Shown piece by piece: positions 42,534-53,900 of a stretch of 64,000 bases of DNA; positions within the stretch are counted from its first letter, which is position 1; each line of letters begins with the position of its first letter. The translations under genes were made by a program, and so were the position numbers. The stretch is from Pseudomonas fluorescens (GTDB lineage Bacteria; Pseudomonadota; Gammaproteobacteria; Pseudomonadales; Pseudomonadaceae): contig NZ_CP015225.1 in the NCBI RefSeq assembly GCF_001623525.1, positions 3,100,001-3,164,000 on the forward strand. Direction: 5' to 3'. The notes under the pieces were generated by a model that saw only the letters and a list, made by a program, of their open reading frames with translations, was not told where the DNA came from and did not search any database.

Positions 42534-42825
42534 GACTTTTACAGAATTTGACCCCGCAGAATACCTCAGTACTCCCGAAGCCATCGCGGAGTTCATGAGC
42601 GATGCTCTGGAAACCGGCGATGCAAGTTACATCGCCAAAGCGATGGGGGTAGTCGCGCGAGCTAAGGGGATGACCGAATTGGCCAGGGAAACAGGCCTGT
42701 CGCGCGAACAGCTATACCGTTCCTTCAGCGAGCATGGTAATCCCACTCTGAAAACACTCCTGGCGGTCATGAAGGCACTTGGTGTCGATATGACGGCTCG
42801 GCCACACACGCACACTGCGCCGTAA
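42526..42825 (+). CDS. HigA-like XRE antitoxin
   Basis: A 99-residue antitoxin. The HTH is visible as GMTELARETGLSREQLYRSFS followed by NPTLKTLLAVMKALGVDM, the XRE-type addiction-module pattern. It binds and neutralises the toxin and represses the operon as a family rule. It begins inside the end of the toxin gene (8-base overlap), so the two are translationally coupled. An IS4 element lies about 100 bases downstream. Confidence 0.87.
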   Translation: MTETFTEFDPAEYLSTPEAIAEFMSDALETGDASYIAKAMGVVARAKGMTELARETGLSREQLYRSFSEHGNPTLKTLLAVMKALGVDMTARPHTHTAP

Positions 42826-42931
42826 TCCTAATGGAAAGAAAAGGGGACAAAGAAACACGAAAAGGGGACCAGACGGCGATTAAAAAGACAGGCCGATCTC
42901 GATTAGTCTGTCTCAAATCCCAGAAAAAAGG

Positions 42932-44270
42932 GGACAGATTCTGAGGAATCCCCGAATTTTCTTACGAAAAATCAAGAAGTTGGAATATTGAAGATACCTG
43001 CATGAGTCGGCAGCTTGTGTTGCACCACACAAAACAAGATCCCGACCCATGCAGGCCATCCGATTCTTACATAGCGCGCTCGCTCAAGCGCTCCCCGGTG
43101 TTCACTCTCGTCGCCTGAAAACGTTGATGTGTTGTGTCAGCGCATTGCTACGAGGACGTCAGCTCACGCTGACGGGGCTTGGTCGATTTTTACCGAGCAA
43201 AGCCTATCCCAAACACACCATCAAACGAGTGGATCGGTTGCTGGGTAATCGGCATCTGCAAACCGAGCGCCCGCTGTTTTACTGGGTCATGCTGCGAGCC
43301 CTGTTGGGCTCGCTCAAGCATCCATTGATCCTGGTTGATTGGTCACCCATTGATGCGGCTGGAGAGTTCTTTTTGTTGCGCGCAGCCATCCCTTTGGCGG
43401 GACGCTCATTCCCGATCTATGAGAGCGTTCATGAACGTGAGGGTTGTCCGAAATATCAAAAACGATTGCTACAAACGCTGGCCGAAATGCTTCCCGAAGA
43501 GTGCGTTCCGATCCTTGTGGCTGACGCAGGTTTTCGCCGGCCATGGATCAAAGCCGTCGAGGCGCAAGGCTGGTATTACGTGGGACGCGTGCGTAACCGG
43601 GATCTCTACCGAGCCGACGCAGACACTTGGCTACCCGTTAAAAACCTCTACGCTCTGGCATCGTCCTCACCGAAGTCATTGGGGCGGATCGAGATGACCC
43701 AAAGCGCTCCGCACATCATTCATCTGTACTGCGTTAGGCATTCGGCAAAAGGTCGCAAACACCAGCGTGTCACCGGATCAATCGCCAAAAACAAACTCAG
43801 CAGGCAATCGGCCAATCGTGAACGCGAGCCCTGGTTATTGGCTAGCAACCTGCCGGAGGATCAATGGAATCCATCGAAAATCGTGGCCATTTACAAACAG
43901 CGCATGCAGATAGAAGAAGGCTTCAGAGATGTAAAAAGTGAGTATTTTGGCGTAGGCGTCACTCGCCATCGGAGTCACTGCCCACGCCGAATCGAAGTAC
44001 TTTTGCTGATCTCGGCTCTGGCTAATTACATCATTTGTTTAACGGGGTTGCAGGCCCGCGAGGCGGGGCATGAGCGCCGTTTTCAAAGCAATAGCCTTAA
44101 ACGCCGACGAGTGTTATCGCTATGGCGGCTGGGCTTGGAATACTGGCGTAGCGGACGCGGCTCAAACTCTCGAAAAACTTTGGAAAGACTTGAGCACGCG
44201 TTGCGAGCAGAGGTACATCAAGAGGTGCAGACATTGGAATAGATTTGTGGGGATCCCTCAGAATCTGTCC
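42932..44270 (+). mobile_element. IS4-family insertion sequence with 22-bp terminal inverted repeats
   Basis: The left end GGACAGATTCTGAGGAATCC (42932 onward, 22 bases to 42953) is matched by the complement of 44249-44270 with one difference. The ~1.34-kb element holds one transposase gene. The ends may extend a few A/G bases outward. No clear target-site duplication was found. Confidence 0.85.
43049..44242 (+). CDS. IS4 family transposase
   Basis: A 397-residue DDE transposase. The catalytic aspartates are in LVDWSPID (about residue 97) and LVADAGFRRPW (about 160). The C-terminal glutamate is in YKQRMQIEEGFRDVK, which fits the IS4 signature Y-(2)-R-(3)-E-(6)-K exactly. The gene is full length with no frameshift, so the element could still be active. 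It is flanked by the 22-base inverted ends of the IS and separates the toxin-antitoxin pair from the CDI locus. Confidence 0.93.
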   Translation: MQAIRFLHSALAQALPGVHSRRLKTLMCCVSALLRGRQLTLTGLGRFLPSKAYPKHTIKRVDRLLGNRHLQTERPLFYWVMLRALLGSLKHPLILVDWSPIDAAGEFFLLRAAIPLAGRSFPIYESVHEREGCPKYQKRLLQTLAEMLPEECVPILVADAGFRRPWIKAVEAQGWYYVGRVRNRDLYRADADTWLPVKNLYALASSSPKSLGRIEMTQSAPHIIHLYCVRHSAKGRKHQRVTGSIAKNKLSRQSANREREPWLLASNLPEDQWNPSKIVAIYKQRMQIEEGFRDVKSEYFGVGVTRHRSHCPRRIEVLLLISALANYIICLTGLQAREAGHERRFQSNSLKRRRVLSLWRLGLEYWRSGRGSNSRKTLERLEHALRAEVHQEVQTLE

Positions 44271-44396
44271 TCTTTTTCCTCCTTTTTCCTCAGATAAAAG
44301 GGGAACCCAGCAGTTAAAAGCTGCAGGGCGAGTTGGCTTTTAGCCTTGACTTGAGACCGGCTAATGGGTGTCCCCTTTTCTCTCCGCTTTTTTTCA

Positions 44397-44909
44397 CTAA
44401 TTTAGACCAAGCTCTCGCAACTGAATTTCGCTCGCAAAGTCTAATTCATCACTTTTAACCCTAGTCCCATCTGAATAATGAGAGTAACCACAGACACCAC
44501 ACTGACAAGCTAACAATCCATTATATCTACCTATAAAAATGCGTCCCCCATCAGACTTACATCTTGGACATTGCTCATCTACTTCGACCGTTATCAACTC
44601 CTCAATCGTATCGCGCAGAAATCTCGCAATCGCCTCTCCCTCCCGAGGCTGACGTTTCATGATAGTATTTTTAAAATTCATTAAATCCACCGCCGTAAAA
44701 CAAGAGCGCTCAACCGGCATTGCTCGCTCATTGACCTTCATAACCCTATCAAATCCATAAGTCGTGAACGGCTCACAGTCAAGATACTGATAATTACTCC
44801 GAATCCAGTGGAGTATTAATTCAAGAATTTGTCTCGAAGATGCCTCATCAGCCAGAGCTGAGACTGCCGACTGAAACTCACCCCAAACTTTAGTTGGTAG
44901 ACCACCCAT
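44397..44909 (-). CDS. Presumed CdiI immunity protein
   Basis: A 170-residue protein whose ATG overlaps the TGA of cdiA by one base (TGATG). The gene is clearly AT-richer than the chromosome. The N-terminal part is helical (TKVWGEFQSAVSALADEASS), and the C-terminal part contains a zinc-ribbon-like set of cysteines (CPRC near 120 and CQCGVCG near 140). I do not recognise the family. Position right after the CdiA C-terminal toxin, together with odd base composition, is the normal sign of a cognate immunity gene. Binding to the toxin is inferred. Confidence 0.7.
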   Translation of the reverse strand: MGGLPTKVWGEFQSAVSALADEASSRQILELILHWIRSNYQYLDCEPFTTYGFDRVMKVNERAMPVERSCFTAVDLMNFKNTIMKRQPREGEAIARFLRDTIEELITVEVDEQCPRCKSDGGRIFIGRYNGLLACQCGVCGYSHYSDGTRVKSDELDFASEIQLRELGLN

Positions 44910-47900
44910 CAAATACCCGCCTTAACAGGAAAAGTTGTTATCAAATTACCGGCTCTGTCGGTAAATACCTTTAACACAGAAGTGGGGACACCGCCATCCT
45001 TCAACGTAGTAGTACCAATCGTCCGCCCCACATCAACCGTTCTAACAAACTGGCCATCCGGCAGCCCCACAACCGGGGACTTCACCACAGATGTACTTTG
45101 CAAAATCCCTTTTAGCTCCTCCGGTGCAATAGTGAATACGGAGCGTGAATTAGATATTTCCCTATTAAAATGCCCTTCTAAAACATGTTCGAAACCCGCA
45201 GACACGGGTTTACCACTATCCCGAAGAGGTGTCGTTGCAGTACGGCCGTTGGCAATGTTTATGCGGGACTGTACGCGGCCCGGGACTGGGATAATGGGTT
45301 CACTTGGAACATCTTTAACCGGATGAGTATAAGGCATCCCCGCCTCAGCATCCGGCCCCCCAAGCGGCGTGCTGCCGTTCTTGCCCGTAGAAGCTCCCGT
45401 ACGTACGGCCTTGGCTTCCGTAAACTTATCCAAAGCCGCCTGAACCCTAGGCGAAATCCCTCCTTCGCCAACGCCAGCACCACGCGCGCCGCCTGAGGTC
45501 GGTATGACCAGCGTAGCCACGCTTGTTGCGTTTTCCCACGTGTCAGTAACCTTCGCCAAGTTCGTCAGGTCGTTCAACGCACGCTCAGTCAGGGTGTCCT
45601 TGTATTGCGTACAAGTCGCCGTCGTGCAATTGAGGTCATTCAGTGCGGTCAGCCCGCCCTGGATCGAGGTCAGCAAGGATTTCGCAAATGCACCACTGAC
45701 GGCCTTCTCCGACCAATCGGTGATTTCGTTACTGATCTGTTCGTACTTCCCCCCTTCCCACGTGTTTTTCTGACAAGTCTCGCTGCTACCACAGGCATTC
45801 ATGTCCCCGACAAAGTCACTCATATCGGGGTGATTGAGGTTGTTGTACTGGGTCGCGTTGCCAGCCACATACGCGCCGGTCTGTAGACTATTCGCATCAT
45901 CACCAGCCACAGCTGCGGCAGCCACCACACCCAGCAATTGCGAAGACATGAGCATAAGATGGTCACGGTTCTCCGGACTCATCTGAGCCGACATCCGCCG
46001 CAACTGGTTAGCGAACGTCTCATTCACTCCCGCTGCCATCGCACCGACAGCAAAGTCGCTGCCCGATGCTTCGGCGATCATGCCGCCTACCAAGGCGTGC
46101 AGGGCGATCTTCTCCGGACTGCCGGTCTTCAGGCCGAGGTTACCTACCTGGTCAAAGGAATAAGCCGCCAAGGTGTTGTAGACCGCCGACTGCAGGATGC
46201 CCGCTAACGTAACGTCCCGACCGAAAGCTTTGGCGATCGCAGCAGCAGATGCGTTGTTGATCAGTTGCTGACCCGCAAAATGGCTGACGGCTTCGATCGA
46301 ACTTAAGTCAATCACCGTCTTGCCATTGACCTGCTTGGTCATGGTCATATCGCCCAGGTAGTTCTCGGCGACACCGGCCGTGATGGCCGCGATGGCGGCG
46401 TTGGTAAGGCCGTCTTTGCTGGCTACCGCTTTCAACCCGGCACCTAGGTCGCCGTTATTGTTGATCGTCGCCACAGTGCCGGTGGTTGCCAGACTGGACG
46501 CACCAGCCAAGGCCCAGCCGCCAAGACCGGCACCAGCAGGGCCGAGCAGAACGGTCATCAGAATGGCAATTATCATCTGCGCTGCCGGCCCCAGGCCGGA
46601 GTTCGAGTACTTGAAGCTGGTATGGATCTCCTGCACTTGCCGCCAATCAACACCACCCTGCTCATCAAGCTCCTTGAGCCAAGCCAGTTTCGGATCGGCC
46701 TTGGCCATCGCATCGATGGATTCGCTGACCGTCTGCTTGTTGACTTGCAGCACGTCCGCATGAATCTTGCCCACCGCGCTGATGACCAAGTCGCCTTGAG
46801 CAGTCAGTTCACTCTGACGAACCGTCTCATCCGTGCGGCCGCTGCCCTTCATGCTGAACCACGCGGCGCTGGTCTTGCTTTTCTCGTGACTCTCCTGATG
46901 CAGGTCCTTGGCGCTCTCAAAGGTAATCGAGCCACCGCTTTGCAAGGTCAGGTCATTGCCACTGTTCAGCTTGGCTACTTGATAATGCTGATCCTCACCG
47001 GAAACCAAGGTCAGATCGCCCCCAGTGGTAATCTCACTCCCCACATGAGTCACCTTGGTCAGCTCATCACGCCGACTCTGTTTCTTCCCCCAGCTCCCCT
47101 TCTTCTTTTTCTCATACAGCGAATAATCGCTGTCCTGCGCGGCCAGAAGCGCCAGGCTTTCTCCAGCCACCAGATAAGCTTCATCACCGGCGTTGATACG
47201 GCTGGAGATAAGCGCCATATCCTTCCCGGCATCCAACCTCACGTCGCCTCCAGCACTGATAGCGCTGCCGATCTGTTTGACGTGGTCCTTTTGGGCCGTG
47301 ACCTTTTTCGACTTGTAGTAAGAGTGGGTTTCGTTGGCGCCGGAGGAGATTGTCATGTTCTCGTCGGCGGCCAGCGCTACATCGCGATCAGCACTGATCT
47401 GGCTCGCGATGGCGTTGAAGTCTCGACCGGCATTCACAACAACGTCGCGCCCTGCATCCACCTCCGAGCCCAATTGAGTGATCGAACTTCTACGGGTACC
47501 ACCGGTGTTAGCGGTCTGTTGTTGCGCAGAAACGATATTGACATCCCGCCCTGCATTGATTTGGGTGTCGCGTCCGCTGACCATGACGCTGCCAACGCTG
47601 TTGACGTCTCTACCAACTCCCATGGTCAGGTCGTTGGCCGCCTCGATACGCGAGGCGTTATCCGCATAGTCCTGCCGCTGCGTGTAGCCCTTGTTACTGA
47701 TACTTGCGGTGGTCAACGTGCGCTCGTTGATTATGTCGCCAACGATCGCATTCATGCTGACGTCACGCCCGGCGATGATGCCGCCGGATTTATTGACGAT
47801 GTCGTTGCCGGCCAACAGGTCAAGACGGTTGCCGGCTTCAATCAATCCGCTGTTCGTCAGGTTCTCGCCAGCGGATGCGGAGAGGTTATTCGTAGCCCGA

Positions 47901-50900
47901 AGCGTACCGGCGTTCTCTAGATCCTTGCCGGCAATCAACGTAACGTTCTGACCAGCAATCAATGCACCATTAGGCGCCAGACGATTATTGGCCTGGGCCA
48001 GGTACAGCACCGGCACCAGCACCTTTTCACCGTTCACTTCGTGCTCTTCGAGCCAGACGATGTCGTGGGTCAGGGCGGCAACTTGTTGGGCGGTGAGGGT
48101 GACGCCTACCGACAAGTTGAGGGCGTCCTTGCTGGCGATGGCGTTGTTCATCAGGTACTCGAACATCGCCTCATCGGAGGTCTGGCCGTCGATGAAGCGT
48201 TGGCCGGTGCGGGCGACGACGGCTTGCTGGATCAGACGTTGTTCAAACAAGCCATCGCCCAGGCGCTTGGCGCTGGTGTCGGCGTCGTAGCCGAGTTTCG
48301 TCAGCAAATAATCCGAGCTGGTGAATGACTTGAGGTCGGTAAGGACCGGGTTGGTCTCGATCAAGTATTTATGTGGCGTCGAGGCAACCGTCGTGCTTGG
48401 CAGGCCCGTTACCCGTGCCACCGTTTGGCCGTTGACAGGCGCTGGACCGCTTACCGAGGCGTCGGTTGGACGACTTACGCCGACCGGCGGCGTGCTCGAA
48501 GTGTCCAGTGCAATGTCGACGCCACGGGGGATGGTGCCGTCGAGCGAATGCCCTGGCAGTTGCGGCGTGCCTGTGGACGAGTCCGTTGGAGCGGTGACCT
48601 GAATGGCGGACGCGCCAGCCGTAACGCCACCGCTCTCACGATTCAACAACTGCACCTGTCGTTCGGCGGTGGAAACCTGGGTGGCATCGGCGATCTGGAT
48701 GTCGCGCACATTGGCGGTCGGGGCGGCGGTGGATCGATTCGATGCGCTCACGCTGGCGCCGCCGATTGTCCAGTTCTGCGACACGACCGGCGTCTGGGAG
48801 GATGACGCGTCGCTGGCGCCCTGCCCGCTCAGCCGGAACAGGCCGTTTTGCCCGGTGGGGAGGCTGAAGCCGGGGAGTGTCAGGGGGTTTATTTGTTGTT
48901 GGGCCAAGTCCGGTGGGAGTTGGCTGTTCAGGGTCACGACCGTGGTTTTGCCTGAGCCTGAGGCGGCGGTTGTGGTGTTGCGGGGCGACGTTGTTATGCC
49001 GGTGGCGAATGGGCGCTCCACGCCGTTGGTGATTTTGTTTGTTGCGGTAATGGAGACGTTGCCGCCGGCTTGGATGATGGCCGGGGCAAAATTATCGGAT
49101 GAGGTCGAGGAAAAAACCTCCTGCTTAAATGGAGTAAGTCTTTTTATAAAATCTGGCAGTTCGGTCCGAATACCCGCCGAATACTTAGAGCTATTGAAAA
49201 CTACTACTTTCGTCCCTCCACCGCTATAGCTATCAACCATGTTAACCACCGGACCAACAACCTGATAATACTCCCTATCTACAGGCTTGTTAGTGGTCAT
49301 AAAATTGCGTGACAGAACAAAACTTTCATCCCCCGCCGCATTCCAAAAACGAATATCTTTATTGTAGCCAGAGTCATTGTAAACATTATAGTCCACAACC
49401 CTCTGCAACTCATCCCCATTCTGGATATTATTATAATTTATATATTGATAACTCGTATAATCTCCCAAAGCCGTACCGGAATTTTCAAAATCATCGACAA
49501 TTATAGAAATATCACCTCCAGCTGTAGTAGTTGAGTTCGAATTAACAAATGATGCACCATCGATAGCTAGATTTCTTCCAGCACTCAACGAAGCCGACAC
49601 CGCGGTAGAGTCCCCGGACACCAAGACACGATACTGCTGCTTATAGACTAGGTAGTAGGGTATCTGTTCGCTTCCATATTGAGGAAGCGAATCACAACTG
49701 GAGCAACGAAACCCCAACGCCGAAGAATACAACTCCGCCTCAGTCTTAAAATCCCCGCGCTTATTAATAATTGAATCCGCATTAATGGAAAAATCCCGCC
49801 CACTCTCCATGGTGCCCGAATCATTCTCCATCAACGCCGACCGCCCCCCCAGGTCATTGCGCGCTACATCAATGTTCTCTAGGGCATAAACATCCGACTT
49901 ACGGTTGGTAAAACTCCCCACCCGCAATTTCATGTCCGCCCCACTGAACAAAAACCCACCTTGATCGTTCAGCAAGGTCGAAGCCGTCAGTTTCAAACCA
50001 TCTGCACCGGCAACCGTCCCATAGTTATTAATGGTGCCCGCAGTGATATTCAACGCACCCGCCGATGTCAGCCGCCCGTAATTGTTCAGGCTGCCCAGGC
50101 CACCGCGCCCACCGATCGTCGTGGTCCCGCCGCCGGTGATACTGGCCACACTACTCAAGTCGATCGCAGCGGCATCTACCGTCATGTCGCCCAGGCTGGA
50201 GACCCGGCCATTGCCGCTATACCGCCCAGTCAACTGCAAGCCCAGGCCACCATCACTGGCAATCAACCCGTTGTTAACCCAGTTCCCGCCTTTACCCTCC
50301 AACTGCGTCGAGGCCAGCAGTTGCCCAGTCTCGGTCTGGGTGAAATTGTTGACGTCGACCGTCAGCCGCCCGGCCTGGATGACGCTGGTGTTGGTCCAGG
50401 TGTCGGCTTTTAGCGTCAAGCCGCCGCGGGTGACGATGTCGCCGCCGGCGCCGGTGACGTTGGCCAGGGAGATGTCGAACGTGCCGTCACCCAGATGCAG
50501 TAATTGGCCGCCGCCATTGAGGAAGCTGTTGGCGGACAGGGTCAGGTGACTGTTGGCGCTTTCCAGCTTGCCATTGCGGTTGTCGAAGAGGCTGCCGATC
50601 TGGAAGTCGGTTTTGCCCGTTACCCCAAGGGCTCGCAGTTGGCCCGTCTGGTTATCGAGGCTGGCGGCACTCACCACCAAGGTGCTGTCGCTTTCCAGAA
50701 TGCCGCCACGGTTGATCAGGGCGCCGTCCAGGTCCAAATTGATGGCGTTGCCGGCGATCTGGCCGGCGGTGTTGTCCAGGCTGGCACCGGTGCCGCTGAC
50801 CTTGATCAGCCCAGAGGCATAGAGACCGCCACTGCGATTGTTCAGGCCGACGGTGTCGATGACGATATCGCCCGTCTGCGCGGCAATCCGGCCACCGTTG

Positions 50901-53900
50901 TTGTTCAGCCCGGCCAAGGCGCGCAGGCCAAGGCGTTGGCCTTGAATCACACCGCCCTTGTTGTTCACATCGAAGCCGTTGCGCAGCACCCCTACGGTTC
51001 TCGCCTCAAGGGCGCCCTTGAGGCTGGCGAGGGTGCCGCCACGGTTATCGATGTTGGCCGCGGTCACGTTTACATCGCCGGTTTGGGCGATGAGTTTGCC
51101 GCCCTGGTTGTCCAGGTCCGCGCGCAATTCAAGACTCACACCCGTCTGGCCTTGCATCTCGCCTTGGCCGTTGGCAAGGCTCGCGGCATTGAGTTCAACG
51201 TCCGCCGTCTGGCTGTAGATCAGCCCGTTGGTATGGTTCTGCACGGCTCCGGAGGCAGTGACCGTCAGCGCATTTTTCGCGGCGACAGTGCCGGTATAGC
51301 TGTTGTCCAGGGTGCCGGTGCCCAGGGTCATTTCGCCCTGGCTGACCAATTGACCGCCTTGGTTGTTGATCGCGGTCGCATCTTTAACCGTCAACGGACC
51401 AGCGCTGGCAAGCTTGGCGCCGTGGTTGTCCAGGGCCCCCTTGAGGTTGAGGGTCACGGCGGCGTTACCGATCAGGTTGCCGCCACTGTTGTCCACGGAG
51501 GTGCCGGTGAAGCTCAAAGCGTTTTGTGCGTTGACAGTACCGCCGACGTTGCCCAGGGTCATGGCCTTCATGACCAGAGTCGCGCCGCTGTCGATCAAGC
51601 CGCCTTGGGCGTTGTTCAGCAAACCGCCAGTGACGGTCAGGGTCTGGTCGGCGCCGCTGGACAGATTCCCGCCCTGGTTATCCAGGCTGGCAGCGCTGAC
51701 AGTGAGTTTTTTCTGGCCGACCAGCGCACCGGTAGCGCTGTTGAGCAGTGCCCCGCTGAGGGTGACGCCAACGTCTCCATTGCGGCTGGAGAGCGTGCCG
51801 TTGTTGCGGTTGTCCAGGCTGCTGCCACTGACCTGCAAGTCCTGCCATCCAGAGATCAAGCCGTTCTGGTTGACCAGGCTATCGCCATGAAGGCTCAGGT
51901 TCTGACTGCTGATCAGCTTGCCGCCGCTGTTATCGATCGTCTGGCCGCTGAGGTTGAAGCTCTGGCTGCTGGAGATTTCGCCACCCTGGTTATCAAGGTT
52001 GCGCAGGCCGTTGACGGTCAGCAAACCTTTGGCGGTGATCAGGCCGTTGCGATTGTTCAGGTCATGACCGCCGAGGTTCAGCGTCACGGCTTGTTCGCCC
52101 AGTAGACGTCCACCGTTTTGGGTCAGCGCCGCGAGGGTCAGGTTCATATCGCCCTTGGCCGACACTTCGCCGCCGTCGCTGGAGTCCAGCGAATCGGCGC
52201 CGAGGGTGAGTCTGGATTGGGCATTGATCAGGCCGTTGGCGCTGTTGTCCAGGGCCATGGCGTTGAGGACCAATGCACCGCCCGCCAACACGCTGCCACC
52301 CTGGTTGTTCAAATTGCCGCTGTTGAGTGTCAGCAACTGTGCGGCGCTGATCAGGCCTTGGGCCTGGTTGTCTATTTCTTGGCCAACCGTCAGGTCGAGC
52401 TTGCCACGACTGGTCAGGGTGCCGCCGTTGTTGTTCAGGCTTTGCGCAAGGACATCGACGCTGGCCGCGCCGATCATGCCTTTGACGTTGTTCAGCGCCT
52501 GGGCGATGCGCAGCGTGAGGCCCTGGTTGCTGAGCAGCCGGCCGCCATCGTTGTTGAGGTTTTGTGCCGCCAGGGTGAAGGCTTGGGCGCTGGAGATTTC
52601 ACCGCCCTGGTTGTTCACGCCGAGGAGGTTTTTCAGCAGCAACGTACCGGGGGCGTTGATCAGGCCGTTCTGGTTGTTGAGCTGGCCATTGTTCATGTCC
52701 AGGCTCAGCGAGGTGTTGCTGAACAACTGGCCGCCCTGTTGATCCAGGCCGGAAACCGAGGCAGTCAGTGCGCCCTGGCTGCCGATGCGGCCGCCGTCCT
52801 GGTTGGTGACCTGGGCCGCCTTGAGGTTCAGTGTGCTGCCGCTGTTGAGGCGTCCGTTCTGGCTGTTGTTGAACGCGCCGGTAGAGATGTTCACCGTGCC
52901 TTTGCCGCTGATGTTGCCCTGCTGACGGTTGTCCAGGGCCGTGCTGCTGAGCAGCAACGCGCCGTCGGTCACCAGTTCGCCGCCCTGGTTATCGAGGCGG
53001 CCCAGGCTTTTAACCGTCAGGTTGGCCGCGCTGGACAAGCTGCCGCCGCTGTTGCCCAGGTTGGCGGCGCTGACGTCGAGGGTACCTTCGCTGCTGAGTT
53101 GACCCTGGGTGTTGATCAGGTCGCCACTGAGGTCGATGCGCTGGTTCTGCTGGCTGACCAGATAGCCGCCGCTGTTGTCCAGGGAACCGCCGTCGAGGCT
53201 CAATTGTGTCTTGGCACTGAGCAGGCCTTTGGTCCGGTTGAGCAGCTTGTCCACGGTGAGCTTCAGGGTTTGCCCGGCGAATATTTGGCCGCTGTCGCTG
53301 TTGTCGAGGTTTTTGCTCACCAGTGTGACGCCGGTGTTACCGCTCAGCTCGCCGCCACGGTTGTCGAGGTCGTCAACGTTGATATCCAGCGCTTTTGTCG
53401 CGCCGATCAAGCCGGCCTGGCGGTTGTCGAGGCTCGACGCTTGCAACGTCAGGTCCGTGGTGCTGACCAGCGTGCCTTGACGGTTATCCAGCGCAGTGAC
53501 GGTGACGTCGAGCCCGGCCTTGCCGGCGATACTGGCAGCGCGGTTATCCAGGCGATCAGCGTTCAATACCAGTGCGCCGTCGGCGATCAGCGAACCGCGC
53601 TGGTTGTCGAGCAACGTATCGACCTTCACATCGAGCTGATCGCGACTGCTGATCAGCCCATCGCTGTTATCCAGGCTGGCGCTGTGGCTGTCCACGGACG
53701 CAGCCGAAACAATCCCTTTGGCGTTGTTCAGCGCCTGCACGGTTCGAAGCATCAGGGCTTGGTTGCTAAGCAGTTTGCCGCCGCTGTTATCGAGGTTCCG
53801 CGCGGCCAGGGTGAACGCTAGCCGGCTGGAAATTTCACCGCCCTGGTTGTTGACGTCCTTGAGGTTGCTCAGCAGCAACAGACCCGCGGCATTGATCAGG

